This document shows positions 17,722 through 26,234 of a stretch of DNA of 64,000 bases, one piece after another; within the stretch, counting starts at the first letter, position 1, and each line of letters starts with the position of its first letter. This DNA comes from Tropicimonas aquimaris. GTDB lineage: Bacteria; Pseudomonadota; Alphaproteobacteria; Rhodobacterales; Rhodobacteraceae. The position numbers and the translations under genes were made by a program. Location: positions 558,001 through 622,000 of the forward strand of contig NZ_JBHTJT010000008.1 in assembly GCF_042676185.1 (NCBI RefSeq), written 5' to 3'. The notes beneath the pieces were generated by a model that saw only the letters and a list, made by a program, of their open reading frames with translations, was not told where the DNA came from and searched no databases.

Positions 17722-17926
17722 CTGCACTCCGGCTCGACATTTGTTCGAACCGTTTGGCGCTTCCGGATGGAGGCGCCATTTCTCTTTCTGACTGTCTTCG
17801 GTTAGGGGATCGGCGGTGCGCCGCTGAACGGGGCGCGTGGTTTTGGCCGCGGCCTCGGATTGTTGCGCCGCCAGAGCGGCGCGTGTATCACCCCCCGAAA
17901 GACAACAATACACCAAGGTGCACGAC

Positions 17927-19189
17927 ATGCGGCGAGTGGTAATCACCGGTCTGGGAATGGTCAGCCCCCTGGCTTGCGGCGTCGAGGAGACCTGGAGCCG
18001 CCTGCTGGCCGGCGAATCCGGCGCGGGCCCGATCACGCGGTTCGACCCGGCCAGGGTCACGACCAAGTATGCCTGCGAGGTTCCGCAGGGCGACGGTAGC
18101 AACGGAACATTCAATCCCGACGACTGGATGGAGCCGAAGGAACGCCGGAAGGTCGACGATTTCATCCTGTTCGCGATGGCGGCGGCCGACCAGGCTGTGC
18201 GTGACGCCGGCTGGACGCCCGAGGACGAGGAGGGCCGTCTGCGCACCGGGGTCATGATCGGCTCGGGCATCGGCGGGCTGAGCAGCATTGCCGATACGGC
18301 GATCCTGATGAACGAGAAGGGCCCCCGGCGGGTCTCGCCGTTCTTCATCCCCGGTTCGCTCATCAACCTAGCAAGTGGTCAGGTGAGCATTCGCCACGGC
18401 TTCAAGGGACCGAACCACTCCGTGGTCACCGCCTGTGCGACCGGCGCCCATGCCATCGGCGATGCGGCGCGGCTGATCGCGCTGGACGACGCGGACGTGA
18501 TGGTCGCGGGCGGGGCGGAAAGCTCGATCTGCGAGATCGGGATTGCCGGTTTCAACGCCTGCAAGGCGCTCTCCACGAAGCGCGGAGACGATCCGAAGAG
18601 TGCGAGCCGCCCCTGGGATTCCGAGCGGGACGGCTTCGTCATGGGCGAGGGCGCGGGCGTCGTGGTGCTCGAGGAATACGAGCACGCCAAGGCACGTGGC
18701 GCAAAGATTTACGCCGAGGTGCTGGGCTACGGCATGTCGGGCGATGCCTACCACATCACGGCGCCGTCCGAGGACGGCGATGGCGGATACCGGGCGATGC
18801 AGGCGGCTTTGAAACGCGCAGGGATTGAGGCTTCGGATCTCGACTATATCAACGCGCACGGAACTTCGACCATGGCGGACACGATCGAGCTGGGCGCTGT
18901 CGAGCGACTGCTCGGCAATGCCGCGGGCAAGGTCACGATGTCCTCGACAAAATCGTCGATCGGGCACCTTCTTGGCGCCGCGGGCGCGGTGGAGGCGATT
19001 TTCTGTATTCTCGCGATCCGCGACCAGGTAGCGCCGCCGACCATCAACCTCGACACGCCTCCGGAAGGTGCGGTGATCGACCTCGCGCCGAACGCCAAGC
19101 GTGAGCGTGAGATCAACTATGTCATGTCGAACTCCTTCGGCTTTGGCGGCACCAACGCCAGCCTCGTCATGGGCAAGGTCGACGCCTGA
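17927..19189 (+). CDS. fabF: 3-oxoacyl-ACP synthase II
   Basis: 420 residues. RRVVITGLGMVSPLACG is the usual FabF start. The catalytic triad is Cys170 in VTACATGAHA, a histidine in NAHGTSTMADTIE and a histidine in KSSIGHLLGAAG. It condenses malonyl-ACP with acyl-ACP. The ATG at 17927 was chosen over upstream in-frame codons because the conserved start begins there and AAGGTG precedes it. The TGA overlaps the mltG start (TGATG), so the two are translationally coupled. Confidence 0.98.
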   Translation: MRRVVITGLGMVSPLACGVEETWSRLLAGESGAGPITRFDPARVTTKYACEVPQGDGSNGTFNPDDWMEPKERRKVDDFILFAMAAADQAVRDAGWTPEDEEGRLRTGVMIGSGIGGLSSIADTAILMNEKGPRRVSPFFIPGSLINLASGQVSIRHGFKGPNHSVVTACATGAHAIGDAARLIALDDADVMVAGGAESSICEIGIAGFNACKALSTKRGDDPKSASRPWDSERDGFVMGEGAGVVVLEEYEHAKARGAKIYAEVLGYGMSGDAYHITAPSEDGDGGYRAMQAALKRAGIEASDLDYINAHGTSTMADTIELGAVERLLGNAAGKVTMSSTKSSIGHLLGAAGAVEAIFCILAIRDQVAPPTINLDTPPEGAVIDLAPNAKREREINYVMSNSFGFGGTNASLVMGKVDA

Positions 19190-20343
19190 TGGCCCGGGCA
19201 ATCGCCTCGAACGCGCTGACGGTCTTCGTGGTGCTGATGCTGGCGGTGGCTGGCATCCTCGCCTGGGGCCGCAGCGAATACGCGGGCGAGGGCCCGCTGG
19301 AGGAAGCAATCTGCGTGGTCGTGCCGTCGGGCGCGTCCCTGTCGCGGGTGTCGGAGGACCTGCTTGCGCAGGGCGCCATCGACAACGCCATGGTGTTTCG
19401 GCTGGGTGCCGAATACAGCAACCGTGCCAGCCAGCTGAAGGCCGGCAGCTTCGTTGTCGAGCCGGGTGCCTCGGTGGACCAGATCCTTGGTGCGATCACG
19501 TCCAGCGGGCGCAGCACTTGCGGCACGGAGATCAACTACCGGATTGGTGTGGCCACTGCGAACATGCTGGTGCGGGAGCTTGATCCCGCGAGCCAGACCT
19601 ACGTCGAGCTGGCGAGCTTTGTGCCGGGCGTCGATCCGGAGCCGGAAGGGCTGAGCGCGATCCTCGAGAACCCGAGCACCCGCTACCGGGTGACGCTCGC
19701 CGAGGGCGTGACGAGCTGGCAGGTGGTCGAGGAGCTCAAGCAGGCGCCGTTCCTGAGCGGCGAGATTGCCGAGGTTCCGGCCGAGGGGGCGCTGGCGCCG
19801 GACAGTTACGAGCTGTCCCGGGGCAGTGACCGGGCGACCCTTCTGACCGAGATGACCGAGCGCCAGGCGGCGATTTTGTCAGACCTATGGGCCGCGCGTG
19901 CCCCGGGACTGCCGTTGGAGACCCCGCTCGAGGCATTGACGCTGGCGTCTATCGTCGAGAAGGAGACCGGCGTGGCGGACGAGCGTCCGCTGGTCGCCAG
20001 CGTCTTCGTGAATCGCCTAGAGGAAGGGATGCGGCTGCAGACCGACCCGACGGTGATCTACGGGCTGACCGAGGGTAAGGCGCCGCTCGGCCGTGGGCTT
20101 CGCCAGAGCGAACTGCGCCGGGCCACGCCCTACAACACCTACGTGATCACCGGCCTGCCGCCGACCCCGATCGCCAACCCGGGCCGCGAGTCGATCGCGG
20201 CGGCGCTGAACCCGGCCGGGAGCGATTACCTTTTCTTTGTTGCCGATGGCACAGGGGGCCATGCCTTTGCGGAGACGCTCGCGGAGCACAACCGCAACGT
20301 TCAGCGCTGGCGAGAGATCGAGGCGCAGCGGGCAAACCAGTAG
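19189..20343 (+). CDS. mltG: Endolytic murein transglycosylase MltG (YceG family)
   Basis: 384 residues: one N-terminal membrane helix (about 8-26), a LysM-like region (about 40-100, VVPSGASLSRVSEDLLAQG) and the YceG catalytic domain. The active-site glutamate is in LASIVEKETGV, followed by SVFVNRLEEGMRLQTDPTVIYG and LRRATPYNTYVITGLPPTPIANPG, both strongly conserved. It cuts nascent glycan strands in the periplasm. It overlaps fabF by one base. In Rhodobacterales it commonly lies just before the GTA cluster, as here. Confidence 0.97.
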   Translation: MARAIASNALTVFVVLMLAVAGILAWGRSEYAGEGPLEEAICVVVPSGASLSRVSEDLLAQGAIDNAMVFRLGAEYSNRASQLKAGSFVVEPGASVDQILGAITSSGRSTCGTEINYRIGVATANMLVRELDPASQTYVELASFVPGVDPEPEGLSAILENPSTRYRVTLAEGVTSWQVVEELKQAPFLSGEIAEVPAEGALAPDSYELSRGSDRATLLTEMTERQAAILSDLWAARAPGLPLETPLEALTLASIVEKETGVADERPLVASVFVNRLEEGMRLQTDPTVIYGLTEGKAPLGRGLRQSELRRATPYNTYVITGLPPTPIANPGRESIAAALNPAGSDYLFFVADGTGGHAFAETLAEHNRNVQRWREIEAQRANQ

Positions 20344-20366
20344 GGAAAAGGTTAAAAAACAGTAAC

Positions 20367-20396
20367 CTGCCGCGCGGTGTTCATTTCGCGCGGCAG
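20367..20396 (+). repeat. Perfect 10-bp inverted repeat in the GTA leader
   Basis: CTGCCGCGCG and its exact complement CGCGCGGCAG enclose a 10-base loop (20377-20386). No T-run follows on the plus strand. It lies just upstream of the candidate GTA promoter, so it may end the mltG transcript weakly or act as a binding site. Confidence 0.65.
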
Positions 20397-20405
20397 ACGT
20401 CGAAC

Positions 20406-20434
20406 TTGACTCGGCGAACGGTCCAGAGTAGAAA
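20406..20434 (+). promoter_or_regulatory. Candidate promoter of the GTA cluster
   Basis: TTGACT (20406-20411) and TAGAAA (20429-20434) are separated by 17 bases, a good sigma-70-like arrangement (5/6 and 4/6 matches to TTGACA and TATAAT). It sits 99 bases before the g1 start, downstream of mltG. In R. capsulatus the cluster is read from a promoter just upstream of g1 under GafA and CtrA control; no operator could be confirmed here. Confidence 0.5.
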
Positions 20435-20459
20435 CAAGTCAAGCTGGAAGAAGTGGGCA

Positions 20460-20489
20460 AGCGCCGGACCGATGGTCTCGGCGCTTTTT
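20460..20489 (+). terminator. Rho-independent terminator inside the GTA leader, ahead of g1
   Basis: AGCGCCG and CGGCGCT form a 7-bp stem around a 12-base loop, followed by five T residues and C. It would stop read-through from mltG. Because it also lies downstream of the candidate promoter at 20406-20434, it could instead limit GTA transcription by attenuation. Confidence 0.82.
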
Positions 20490-20532
20490 CGTTTCGCTCG
20501 TGCGGAGGCATGAGAAAGAGCAGGTTCATACC

Positions 20533-20874
20533 ATGGATAAGACGTTCGAAACCGAGCAATCGGGTGACCAGTCCGGCCAGTATTTTGATCAGGCCATTAC
20601 GCTCTATCGCAGCGGCTCCAGGGAGCTGACGGATATCATTGAGGAGATCGGTCAGGGGAAGACCGATCGTGCAGGGAAGCTCAGGGGGGTCCTTTCGGAA
20701 CTCCGCAAGGCTTCCGTCGCCATGATGGAAGAGGCGCGCCATGTCGAAGACCTTCGCAGGAAGCTCGTCGGGAATGTTCATCAGCAGACTCTCGACCTTA
20801 CCGCGGCCCGCGATGAGATCGGGAGCAGAATTGCTCGCATCCGAGCCGCCCGAGGTGCTGGAGGCGTTTCTTGA
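20533..20874 (+). CDS. GTA g1, terminase small subunit-like protein
   Basis: 113 residues, predicted almost entirely helical, with two long helices (about 15-75 and 75-105, heptad-like SELRKASVAMMEEARHVEDL). Position and length match RcGTA g1, which acts as a TerS with little or no specific DNA binding, explaining random packaging. The ATG at 20533 gives MDKTFETEQ; the ribosome site is weak (AAAGAGCAGG about 14 bases upstream). Its end overlaps the start of g2 by about 60 bases. Confidence 0.85.
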   Translation: MDKTFETEQSGDQSGQYFDQAITLYRSGSRELTDIIEEIGQGKTDRAGKLRGVLSELRKASVAMMEEARHVEDLRRKLVGNVHQQTLDLTAARDEIGSRIARIRAARGAGGVS

Positions 20875-22156
20875 TCAATTGTCGCAACCGGCGCTCTGTG
20901 CCTTGCCCTGGCTGTTCGAGTTCTGGGCAATGCCGCATCAGTTGCCGCCGGCGGGTGACTGGAAGACCTGGGTGATCCTGGGTGGGCGCGGCGCGGGGAA
21001 AACCCGCGCCGGTTCCGAATGGGTGCGGTCGAAGGTCGAGGGCCCGCGGCCCCGGGATGCCGGCCGGGCTCGCAGGGTGGCGCTGGTGGGCGAGACCGTC
21101 GAGCAGGTTCGCGAGGTGATGGTGTTCGGGGACAGCGGGATCCTTGCCTGCTCGCCCCCCGACCGGGCCCCGGAATGGCAGGCCAGCCGCAAGCGGCTGG
21201 TCTGGCCGAACGGAGCGGTGGCGCAGGTCTTCTCGGCGCACGAGCCGGAGAGCCTGCGAGGGCCACAGTTCGACTGTGCCTGGGTGGACGAGTTGGCGAA
21301 GTGGAAAAAGGCGGAGGAAACCTGGTCCATGCTGCAGTTCGGGCTTCGGCTTGGGGACAACCCGCAGCAATGTGTGACAACGACGCCGCGGGACATGCAG
21401 GTCCTGAAGGATCTTCTGAAGCGGGAGTCGACGGTCGTCACATCGGCGCCCACCGAGGCGAACCGGGCGAACCTGGCCGCGAGTTTCCTGGCAGAGGTCG
21501 AGGCTCGTTACGGCGGCACACGGCTTGGGCGCCAGGAACTGGACGGCGTGCTGGTCGAGGATAGCGAGGGCGCACTCTGGACCTCGGAGCTGATCGAGCG
21601 GGCGCGGAGGGACGCGCCGCCTGCGCTCGACCGGATCGTCGTCGCGGTGGACCCGCCGGTGACGGGTCACGCAGGGTCCGACGAATGCGGGATCGTGGTT
21701 GTCGGCGCAGAGATGAAGGGCGACCCGAAGGACTGGGTGGCCTGGGTGCTGGAGGATGCCAGCGTTTCGGCGTCTTCCCCGATGGCCTGGGCACATGCGG
21801 CCGTGGCGGCGCGAGAGAGGCATGGGGCGGATCGTCTCGTGGCCGAGGTCAACCAGGGCGGCGATCTGGTGCAGACGGTCCTGAACCAGATCGACCCCAT
21901 GCTGCCCTTCCGGGCTGTGCGGGCGCAACGGGGCAAGGCGGCGCGGGCAGAGCCGGTGGCCGCGCTCTACGAGCAGGGGCGGGTAAGGCATCTCCGTGGG
22001 CTTGGAGACCTCGAGGATCAGATGTGCCGGATGACGACGCGCGGCTACGAGGGCAGGGGCTCGCCCGACCGGCTCGATGCGCTGGTCTGGGCCATGACGG
22101 AGTTGATGATCGGGCCGGCGGGGCAATTCCGGCGGCCAAGGCTCAGGACGCTGTGA
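20813..22156 (+). CDS. GTA g2, terminase large subunit
   Basis: About 447 residues. The ATPase motor has a Walker A GGRGAGKT (57-64), Walker B CAWVDELAKW and a TTTPRD coupling motif. The C-terminal RNase H-like nuclease begins IVVAVDPPVTGHAGSDECG with its metal-binding aspartate and ends RLDALVWAMTELM with another. It pumps host DNA into proheads by the headful mechanism. The start is uncertain: ATG 20813 (MRSGAELLAS) is chosen, TTG 20831 and ATG 20741 are in frame. It overlaps g1, implying coupled translation. Confidence 0.95.
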   Translation: MRSGAELLASEPPEVLEAFLDQLSQPALCALPWLFEFWAMPHQLPPAGDWKTWVILGGRGAGKTRAGSEWVRSKVEGPRPRDAGRARRVALVGETVEQVREVMVFGDSGILACSPPDRAPEWQASRKRLVWPNGAVAQVFSAHEPESLRGPQFDCAWVDELAKWKKAEETWSMLQFGLRLGDNPQQCVTTTPRDMQVLKDLLKRESTVVTSAPTEANRANLAASFLAEVEARYGGTRLGRQELDGVLVEDSEGALWTSELIERARRDAPPALDRIVVAVDPPVTGHAGSDECGIVVVGAEMKGDPKDWVAWVLEDASVSASSPMAWAHAAVAARERHGADRLVAEVNQGGDLVQTVLNQIDPMLPFRAVRAQRGKAARAEPVAALYEQGRVRHLRGLGDLEDQMCRMTTRGYEGRGSPDRLDALVWAMTELMIGPAGQFRRPRLRTL

Positions 22157-22473
22157 ACCCGCAGCGCCAATTGGTCGTCGCGGGAGAGTAGGGCCGGCAA
22201 CGGGATTTGGGTATTTGGGCCAAGAAGAAGCGATGCTCGGTTCTTCTTGGTGAAAATACCCTGAGCCTGCCACGCGGCCTTCGCGGTCCTAGAGGTGCCT
22301 GGCGTGACGTTCTCGCCGGGGAGCGAAACTTCAAGAGACAGACGGGAGATTGTGGCGCGCGCCGGTTGAGCGCGCGCCCTCTCCCGGAGTGCCCGCCCCC
22401 TGCCGTCTGGCAGGGGGCCGGACGAGCAATGCCGGGGCGTCGCGCCCCTTGGGAAACGAAGGAGCAAGAGCGC
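22157..22473 (+). other. Structured g2-g3 spacer with four hairpins
   Basis: The only gap over 300 bases inside the GTA cluster. It holds an imperfect 18-bp hairpin (22209-22261), then GGCGCGCGC/GCGCGCGCC (22354-22378), GCCCCCTGCC/GGCAGGGGGC (22395-22418) and GGGGCG/CGCCCC (22434-22448), all perfect stems. No open frame looks coding. The g3 ribosome site (AAGGAGC) follows the last hairpin. None of the hairpins has a T-run, so they are unlikely to be plain terminators. Confidence 0.75.
22209..22261 (+). repeat. Long inverted repeat with GGGTATTT arms, between GTA g2 and g3
   Basis: The left arm is GGGTATTT (22209-22216) and CCAAGAAGAA (22220-22229); the right arm is TTCTTCTTGG (22241-22250) and AAATACCC (22254-22261). 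The two 3-base interruptions (ggg and tga) face each other as an internal loop, and the apical loop is 11 bases. Its left arm resembles the single element found before fabG. Confidence 0.85.
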
Positions 22474-23667
22474 ATGGTACTGGATTTCCTGCGACGGTCC
22501 GATGGGGAGGCGCAGACGGCCTCACCTCCGGAACGCAAGGCCTCGGCAACGGGGCCGGTCATTGCCTGGCAGGGGGCCGGGCGGGTCGTGTGGTCGCCGA
22601 GGGATACGGCCTCGCTGACCAAGAGCGGATTCGTCGGGAATCCGATCGGGTTTCGCTGCGTGAAGCTGATCGCCGAGGCCGCGGCGGCGGTGCCGCTGGT
22701 TTGCCAGGACACGGGCCGGCGGTACGAGACGCATCCGGTCCTGTCACTGCTGGCGCGGCCCAACGGCGTGCAAGGCCGGGCGGACCTTCTGGAGGCGCTT
22801 TTCGGTCAGATCCTGCTGTCCGGGAACGGATACATCGAGGCGGTTGGTTCGGGAGGCATGCCATTCGAGCTGCACGTGCTCCGAAGCGACCGGATGAACC
22901 TGGTGCCGGGGAAGGACGGCTGGCCCGTGGCCTATGAATATACGGTGGGAGGGCGGAAACATCGGTTCGACATGGCTGCAGAGGTCGCCCCAATCTGCCA
23001 CATCCGCAGCTTCCATCCCCAGGATGACCATTATGGGCTCTCGCCGATGCAGGCTGCGGCGACGGCGATCGACGTGCACAGCAGTGCCTCGCGCTGGTCG
23101 AAGGCGTTGCTGGACAATGCCGCGCGGCCTTCGGGGGCGATTGTCTACCGGGGTGCGGATGGCGGGCCGGGAACGATGACGGCCGATCAGTACGACCGGC
23201 TCCTGAGCGAGATGGAGATGCACCACCAGGGCGCACGCAACGCCGGGCGGCCGATGCTGCTCGAGGGCGGGCTCGACTGGAAGCCGATGGGGTTCTCGCC
23301 GTCGGACATGGAGTTCCAGGAGACCAAGCGGGACGCGGCGCGCGAGATCGCGACCGCATTCGGTGTGCCGCCGATGCTGCTCGGAATCCCGGGCGACATG
23401 ACCTACGCCAATTACCAGGAAGCGAACCGGGCATTCTACCGGCTGACCGTGCTGCCGCTGGCGACGCGGGTGGCCGCGACGATTGCCGATTGGCTGTCCC
23501 GCTTCTCGGGCGAGGTGGTGACACTCGCGCCGGACCTCGACCAGATCCCGGCGCTCAGCGTGGAGCGGGAGGCGCAGTGGGCGCGGATCGGGGCCGCGAG
23601 CTTTCTGACCGATGCGGAGAAACGCGCCCTGTTGGGCCTGCCGCCCGTCGTGGATGGCGGCGTCTGA
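22474..23667 (+). CDS. GTA g3, HK97-family portal protein
   Basis: 397 residues, the expected size. The segment GNPIGFRCVKLIAEAAAAVPL starts the portal core; PFELHVLRSDRMNLVPGKDGWPVAYEY, HIRSFHPQDDHYGLSPMQAA and FGVPPMLLGIPGDMTYANYQEA are typical HK97-type portal blocks. It forms the 12-fold ring at the capsid vertex through which DNA enters. The ATG is preceded by AAGGAGC. It follows the structured spacer, and only 23 bases separate it from g4. Confidence 0.95.
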   Translation: MVLDFLRRSDGEAQTASPPERKASATGPVIAWQGAGRVVWSPRDTASLTKSGFVGNPIGFRCVKLIAEAAAAVPLVCQDTGRRYETHPVLSLLARPNGVQGRADLLEALFGQILLSGNGYIEAVGSGGMPFELHVLRSDRMNLVPGKDGWPVAYEYTVGGRKHRFDMAAEVAPICHIRSFHPQDDHYGLSPMQAAATAIDVHSSASRWSKALLDNAARPSGAIVYRGADGGPGTMTADQYDRLLSEMEMHHQGARNAGRPMLLEGGLDWKPMGFSPSDMEFQETKRDAAREIATAFGVPPMLLGIPGDMTYANYQEANRAFYRLTVLPLATRVAATIADWLSRFSGEVVTLAPDLDQIPALSVEREAQWARIGAASFLTDAEKRALLGLPPVVDGGV

Positions 23668-23690
23668 GGGCGAAAGAGAGGGATCTGATC

Positions 23691-24251
23691 ATGAACATGA
23701 AATTCGGCTCCGGTCTGGAGCGCAAGTTCTGCCAGATGGAGGCCGCGCTGACGGTGACCGATGGCGCGGTGATCGAGGGCTATGCCTCGCTGTTCGGCAA
23801 GAGCGACCAAGGCGGCGATGTGGTGCAGCCTGGGGCTTATGCTGCCTCGCTCAAGGCGATGGCCTCGGCTGACCGGCGGGTGAAGATGCTGTGGCAGCAC
23901 GACCCGTCGCAGCCGATTGGCGTCTGGGACGAGGTTCGGGAGGATGAGCGCGGGCTCTTCGTCAAGGGCCGGATCCTTACCGAGGTCGAGAAGGGCCGCG
24001 AGGCGGCCGCGCTGATTGGCGCAGGCGCAATCGATGGCCTGTCGATCGGTTACCGCACGAAGCGGGCCGAGAAGGATGCGCGGGGCCAGAGGCTCCTGCA
24101 CGATCTGGAGCTTTGGGAGGTGTCGTTGGTGACCTTCCCGATGCTTCCCGAAGCGCGGGTTGGGGCGAAGGGGGATACCCCGGAGACCGGCCTGATGCGC
24201 GAGTTGGCGGAGGCGCTGGAAGCGGCCCGCCGTGACCTGGCGGCGGAGTGA
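23691..24251 (+). CDS. GTA g4, HK97-family prohead protease
   Basis: 186 residues. The herpesvirus-type serine protease core is visible: FGKSDQGGDVVQPGAYAASL, the catalytic histidine H70 in MLWQHDPSQPIGVW, and the catalytic serine S118 in IDGLSIGYRT. It removes the scaffold region of the capsid protein during assembly. The ATG follows AGAGAGGGATCTGATC. In R. capsulatus a small gene, g3.5, lies between portal and protease; it is absent here. Confidence 0.95.
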   Translation: MNMKFGSGLERKFCQMEAALTVTDGAVIEGYASLFGKSDQGGDVVQPGAYAASLKAMASADRRVKMLWQHDPSQPIGVWDEVREDERGLFVKGRILTEVEKGREAAALIGAGAIDGLSIGYRTKRAEKDARGQRLLHDLELWEVSLVTFPMLPEARVGAKGDTPETGLMRELAEALEAARRDLAAE

Positions 24252-24294
24252 TCCGCGCCGACCTCCCCAAGCCCTTGCTGGAAGGACTCAAGCG

Positions 24295-25470
24295 ATGAGC
24301 ACAGCCGAGACCAAGGCTCGGACCGGGCAAGATGTGCCCGAACTCAATTCGGCGATGATCGGTTTCCTGAACGATTTCAGGGACTTTCAGGCCGATATCA
24401 AGACACGCATTCACAAGCAGGAAGAGCGACTGACCATGCTGGATCGGAAAACCATGATTGCCGGACGCCCGGCGCTTGCCACCTCCGCCGAGGCCGAGGG
24501 GGCTCCGCATCAGAAGGCCTTCGAGGCCTATCTGCGCTCGGGTGACGACGACGCGCTGCGCGGGCTGCACCTCGAGGGCAAGGCGCTCTCCACAGCGGTG
24601 GCGGCCGATGGCGGCTACCTCGTCGACCCGGAGACCGCCGCGGTGATCAAGAGCGTGCTCAAGACCGACGCCTCGATCCGCTCGATTGCCAATGTCGTGA
24701 CGGTGGAGGCGACCTCCTTCGACGTGCTGATCGACCACGGCGAGCTGGGATCGGGATGGGCGACCGAGACCGGCAGCTCCATCGAGACCGACACGCCGCA
24801 GATCGAGCGGATCACCATTCCGCTGCACGAGCTGTCCGCGATGCCGAAGGCCAGCCAGCGTCTGCTGGATGACAGCGCCTTCGACATTGACGGCTGGCTC
24901 GCCGGACGCATCGCCGACAAGTTCGCCCGCGCCGAGGCCGCAGCTTTCGTCAACGGCGATGGCGTGGACAAGCCGACCGGGTTCCTCACCCATCCGACGG
25001 TGGATGATGCGGCCTGGAGCTGGGGCAGCATCGGCTATGTCGCCTCGGGCGCGGACGGTGCCTTTGCCAGCGCCGACGCGCTGATCGACCTGGTCTATTC
25101 GCTGGGCGCTGAATACCGGGCCGGTGCGAGCTTCGTGATGAACTCCAAGACCGCGGGCACGGTGCGCAAGCTGAAGGACGGCGACGGTCGCTTCCTGTGG
25201 TCGGACGGTCTGGCCGCGGGCGAACCGGCGCGTCTGCTTGGCTATCCGGTGCTGATCGCCGAGGACATGCCCGACATCACGAGCGGCGCGACCGCCATCG
25301 CTTTTGGCGACTTTTCGGCCGGCTACACCGTGGCGGAACGCCCCGACCTTCGGGTGCTGCGTGATCCCTTCTCGGCCAAGCCGCACGTTCTGTTCTACGC
25401 AACGAAGCGCGTGGGTGGCGACGTGAGCGACTTTGCCGCGATCAAGGTCCTGAAATTCTCGGTGAGCTGA
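24295..25470 (+). CDS. GTA g5, HK97-fold major capsid protein
   Basis: 391 residues. An N-terminal helical delta-like region (about 1-65, with FLNDFRDFQADIKTRIHKQEE) is the part likely cut by the g4 protease. The mature HK97 fold follows, with GGYLVDPETAAVIKSVLKT, TSFDVLIDHGELGSGWATE and SAMPKASQRLLDDSAFDIDGWL. The P-domain end, FGDFSAGYTVAERPDLRVLRDP, is well conserved. It forms the GTA head shell. The ATG at 24295 is preceded by GGAAGGACT. A 164-base gap separates it from g6. Confidence 0.96.
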   Translation: MSTAETKARTGQDVPELNSAMIGFLNDFRDFQADIKTRIHKQEERLTMLDRKTMIAGRPALATSAEAEGAPHQKAFEAYLRSGDDDALRGLHLEGKALSTAVAADGGYLVDPETAAVIKSVLKTDASIRSIANVVTVEATSFDVLIDHGELGSGWATETGSSIETDTPQIERITIPLHELSAMPKASQRLLDDSAFDIDGWLAGRIADKFARAEAAAFVNGDGVDKPTGFLTHPTVDDAAWSWGSIGYVASGADGAFASADALIDLVYSLGAEYRAGASFVMNSKTAGTVRKLKDGDGRFLWSDGLAAGEPARLLGYPVLIAEDMPDITSGATAIAFGDFSAGYTVAERPDLRVLRDPFSAKPHVLFYATKRVGGDVSDFAAIKVLKFSVS

Positions 25471-25634
25471 CGCTCTCGGGAATGGCGGGTCCGGCCTCGG
25501 GAGGTCGGGTCCGCCGGCAGGTGCGTGCCATGAGGTTCTCACCGCGTTGTCCAGCTGCTCCCCTCCGTCCGAGCGATGCGGGGTGCGCGCCTGCCGTTAC
25601 AGCCTTCGAGGGGCGAAAACATTCGGAGAGATGC

Positions 25635-26234
25635 ATGATGCTAGTCGAGCAGAGCATAGCGCCTGCGGCAGCACTGCCGGTTGCGGACTTCAGGGACCAC
25701 CTGCGCCTTGGCACCGGGTTTGCCGACGAGGGGGCCGAAGATAGCCTGCTGGAGACATTCCTGAGGGCCGCCATCGCGGCGGTGGAGGCCTGGACTGGGA
25801 AGGCGCTTCTGGAACGGGATTTCAGCCTGAGCCTGATGGGCTGGCGCGACGGCCGGGCGCAGACATTGCCGGTGGCGCCGGTGAGCGTGATCAACGCGGT
25901 CAGGATCGTCGACTGCCTGGATTGGGAGAGCCTTGTCGAGCCGTCCAAGTATCGGCTTCAGCAGGACACCCATCGCCCGCTGATGATGGCGCGGGGAAGC
26001 ATGCTGCCGACGATCCCGCCGCAGGGCTCCGTGGTGATCGAGTTCACCGCTGGGTTCGGGCCGACCTGGGCCGACGTTCCCGCCGATCTCGCACAGGCGG
26101 TGATGCTGCTTGCGGCCTATTACTACGAATACCGGCACGAGATGCGCGTGGGCGGGGCGGTGATGCCGTATGGGGTCTCGTCGCTGGTGGACCGGTGGCG
26201 CAACGTCCGGCTTCTGGGCGGGGGCGCGCGATGA
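25635..26234 (+). CDS. GTA g6, head-tail connector (adaptor) protein
   Basis: 199 residues. The helical start LPVADFRDHLRLGTGFADEG, then LLETFLRAAIAAVEAWTGKAL, matches the phage gp6/phiE125-gp8-like connector family. The C-terminal helix PADLAQAVMLLAAYYYEYR, followed by a loop SSLVDRWR, is also typical. It forms the ring beneath the portal. ATG 25635 (MMLVEQ) and 25638 are both possible. It overlaps g7 by four bases. Confidence 0.88.
   Translation: MMLVEQSIAPAAALPVADFRDHLRLGTGFADEGAEDSLLETFLRAAIAAVEAWTGKALLERDFSLSLMGWRDGRAQTLPVAPVSVINAVRIVDCLDWESLVEPSKYRLQQDTHRPLMMARGSMLPTIPPQGSVVIEFTAGFGPTWADVPADLAQAVMLLAAYYYEYRHEMRVGGAVMPYGVSSLVDRWRNVRLLGGGAR

Noticed and set aside
22209..22261. g2-g3 inverted repeat as a Rho-independent terminator
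   Set aside because: No T-run follows either arm; the sequence after the right arm is GAGCCTGCC.
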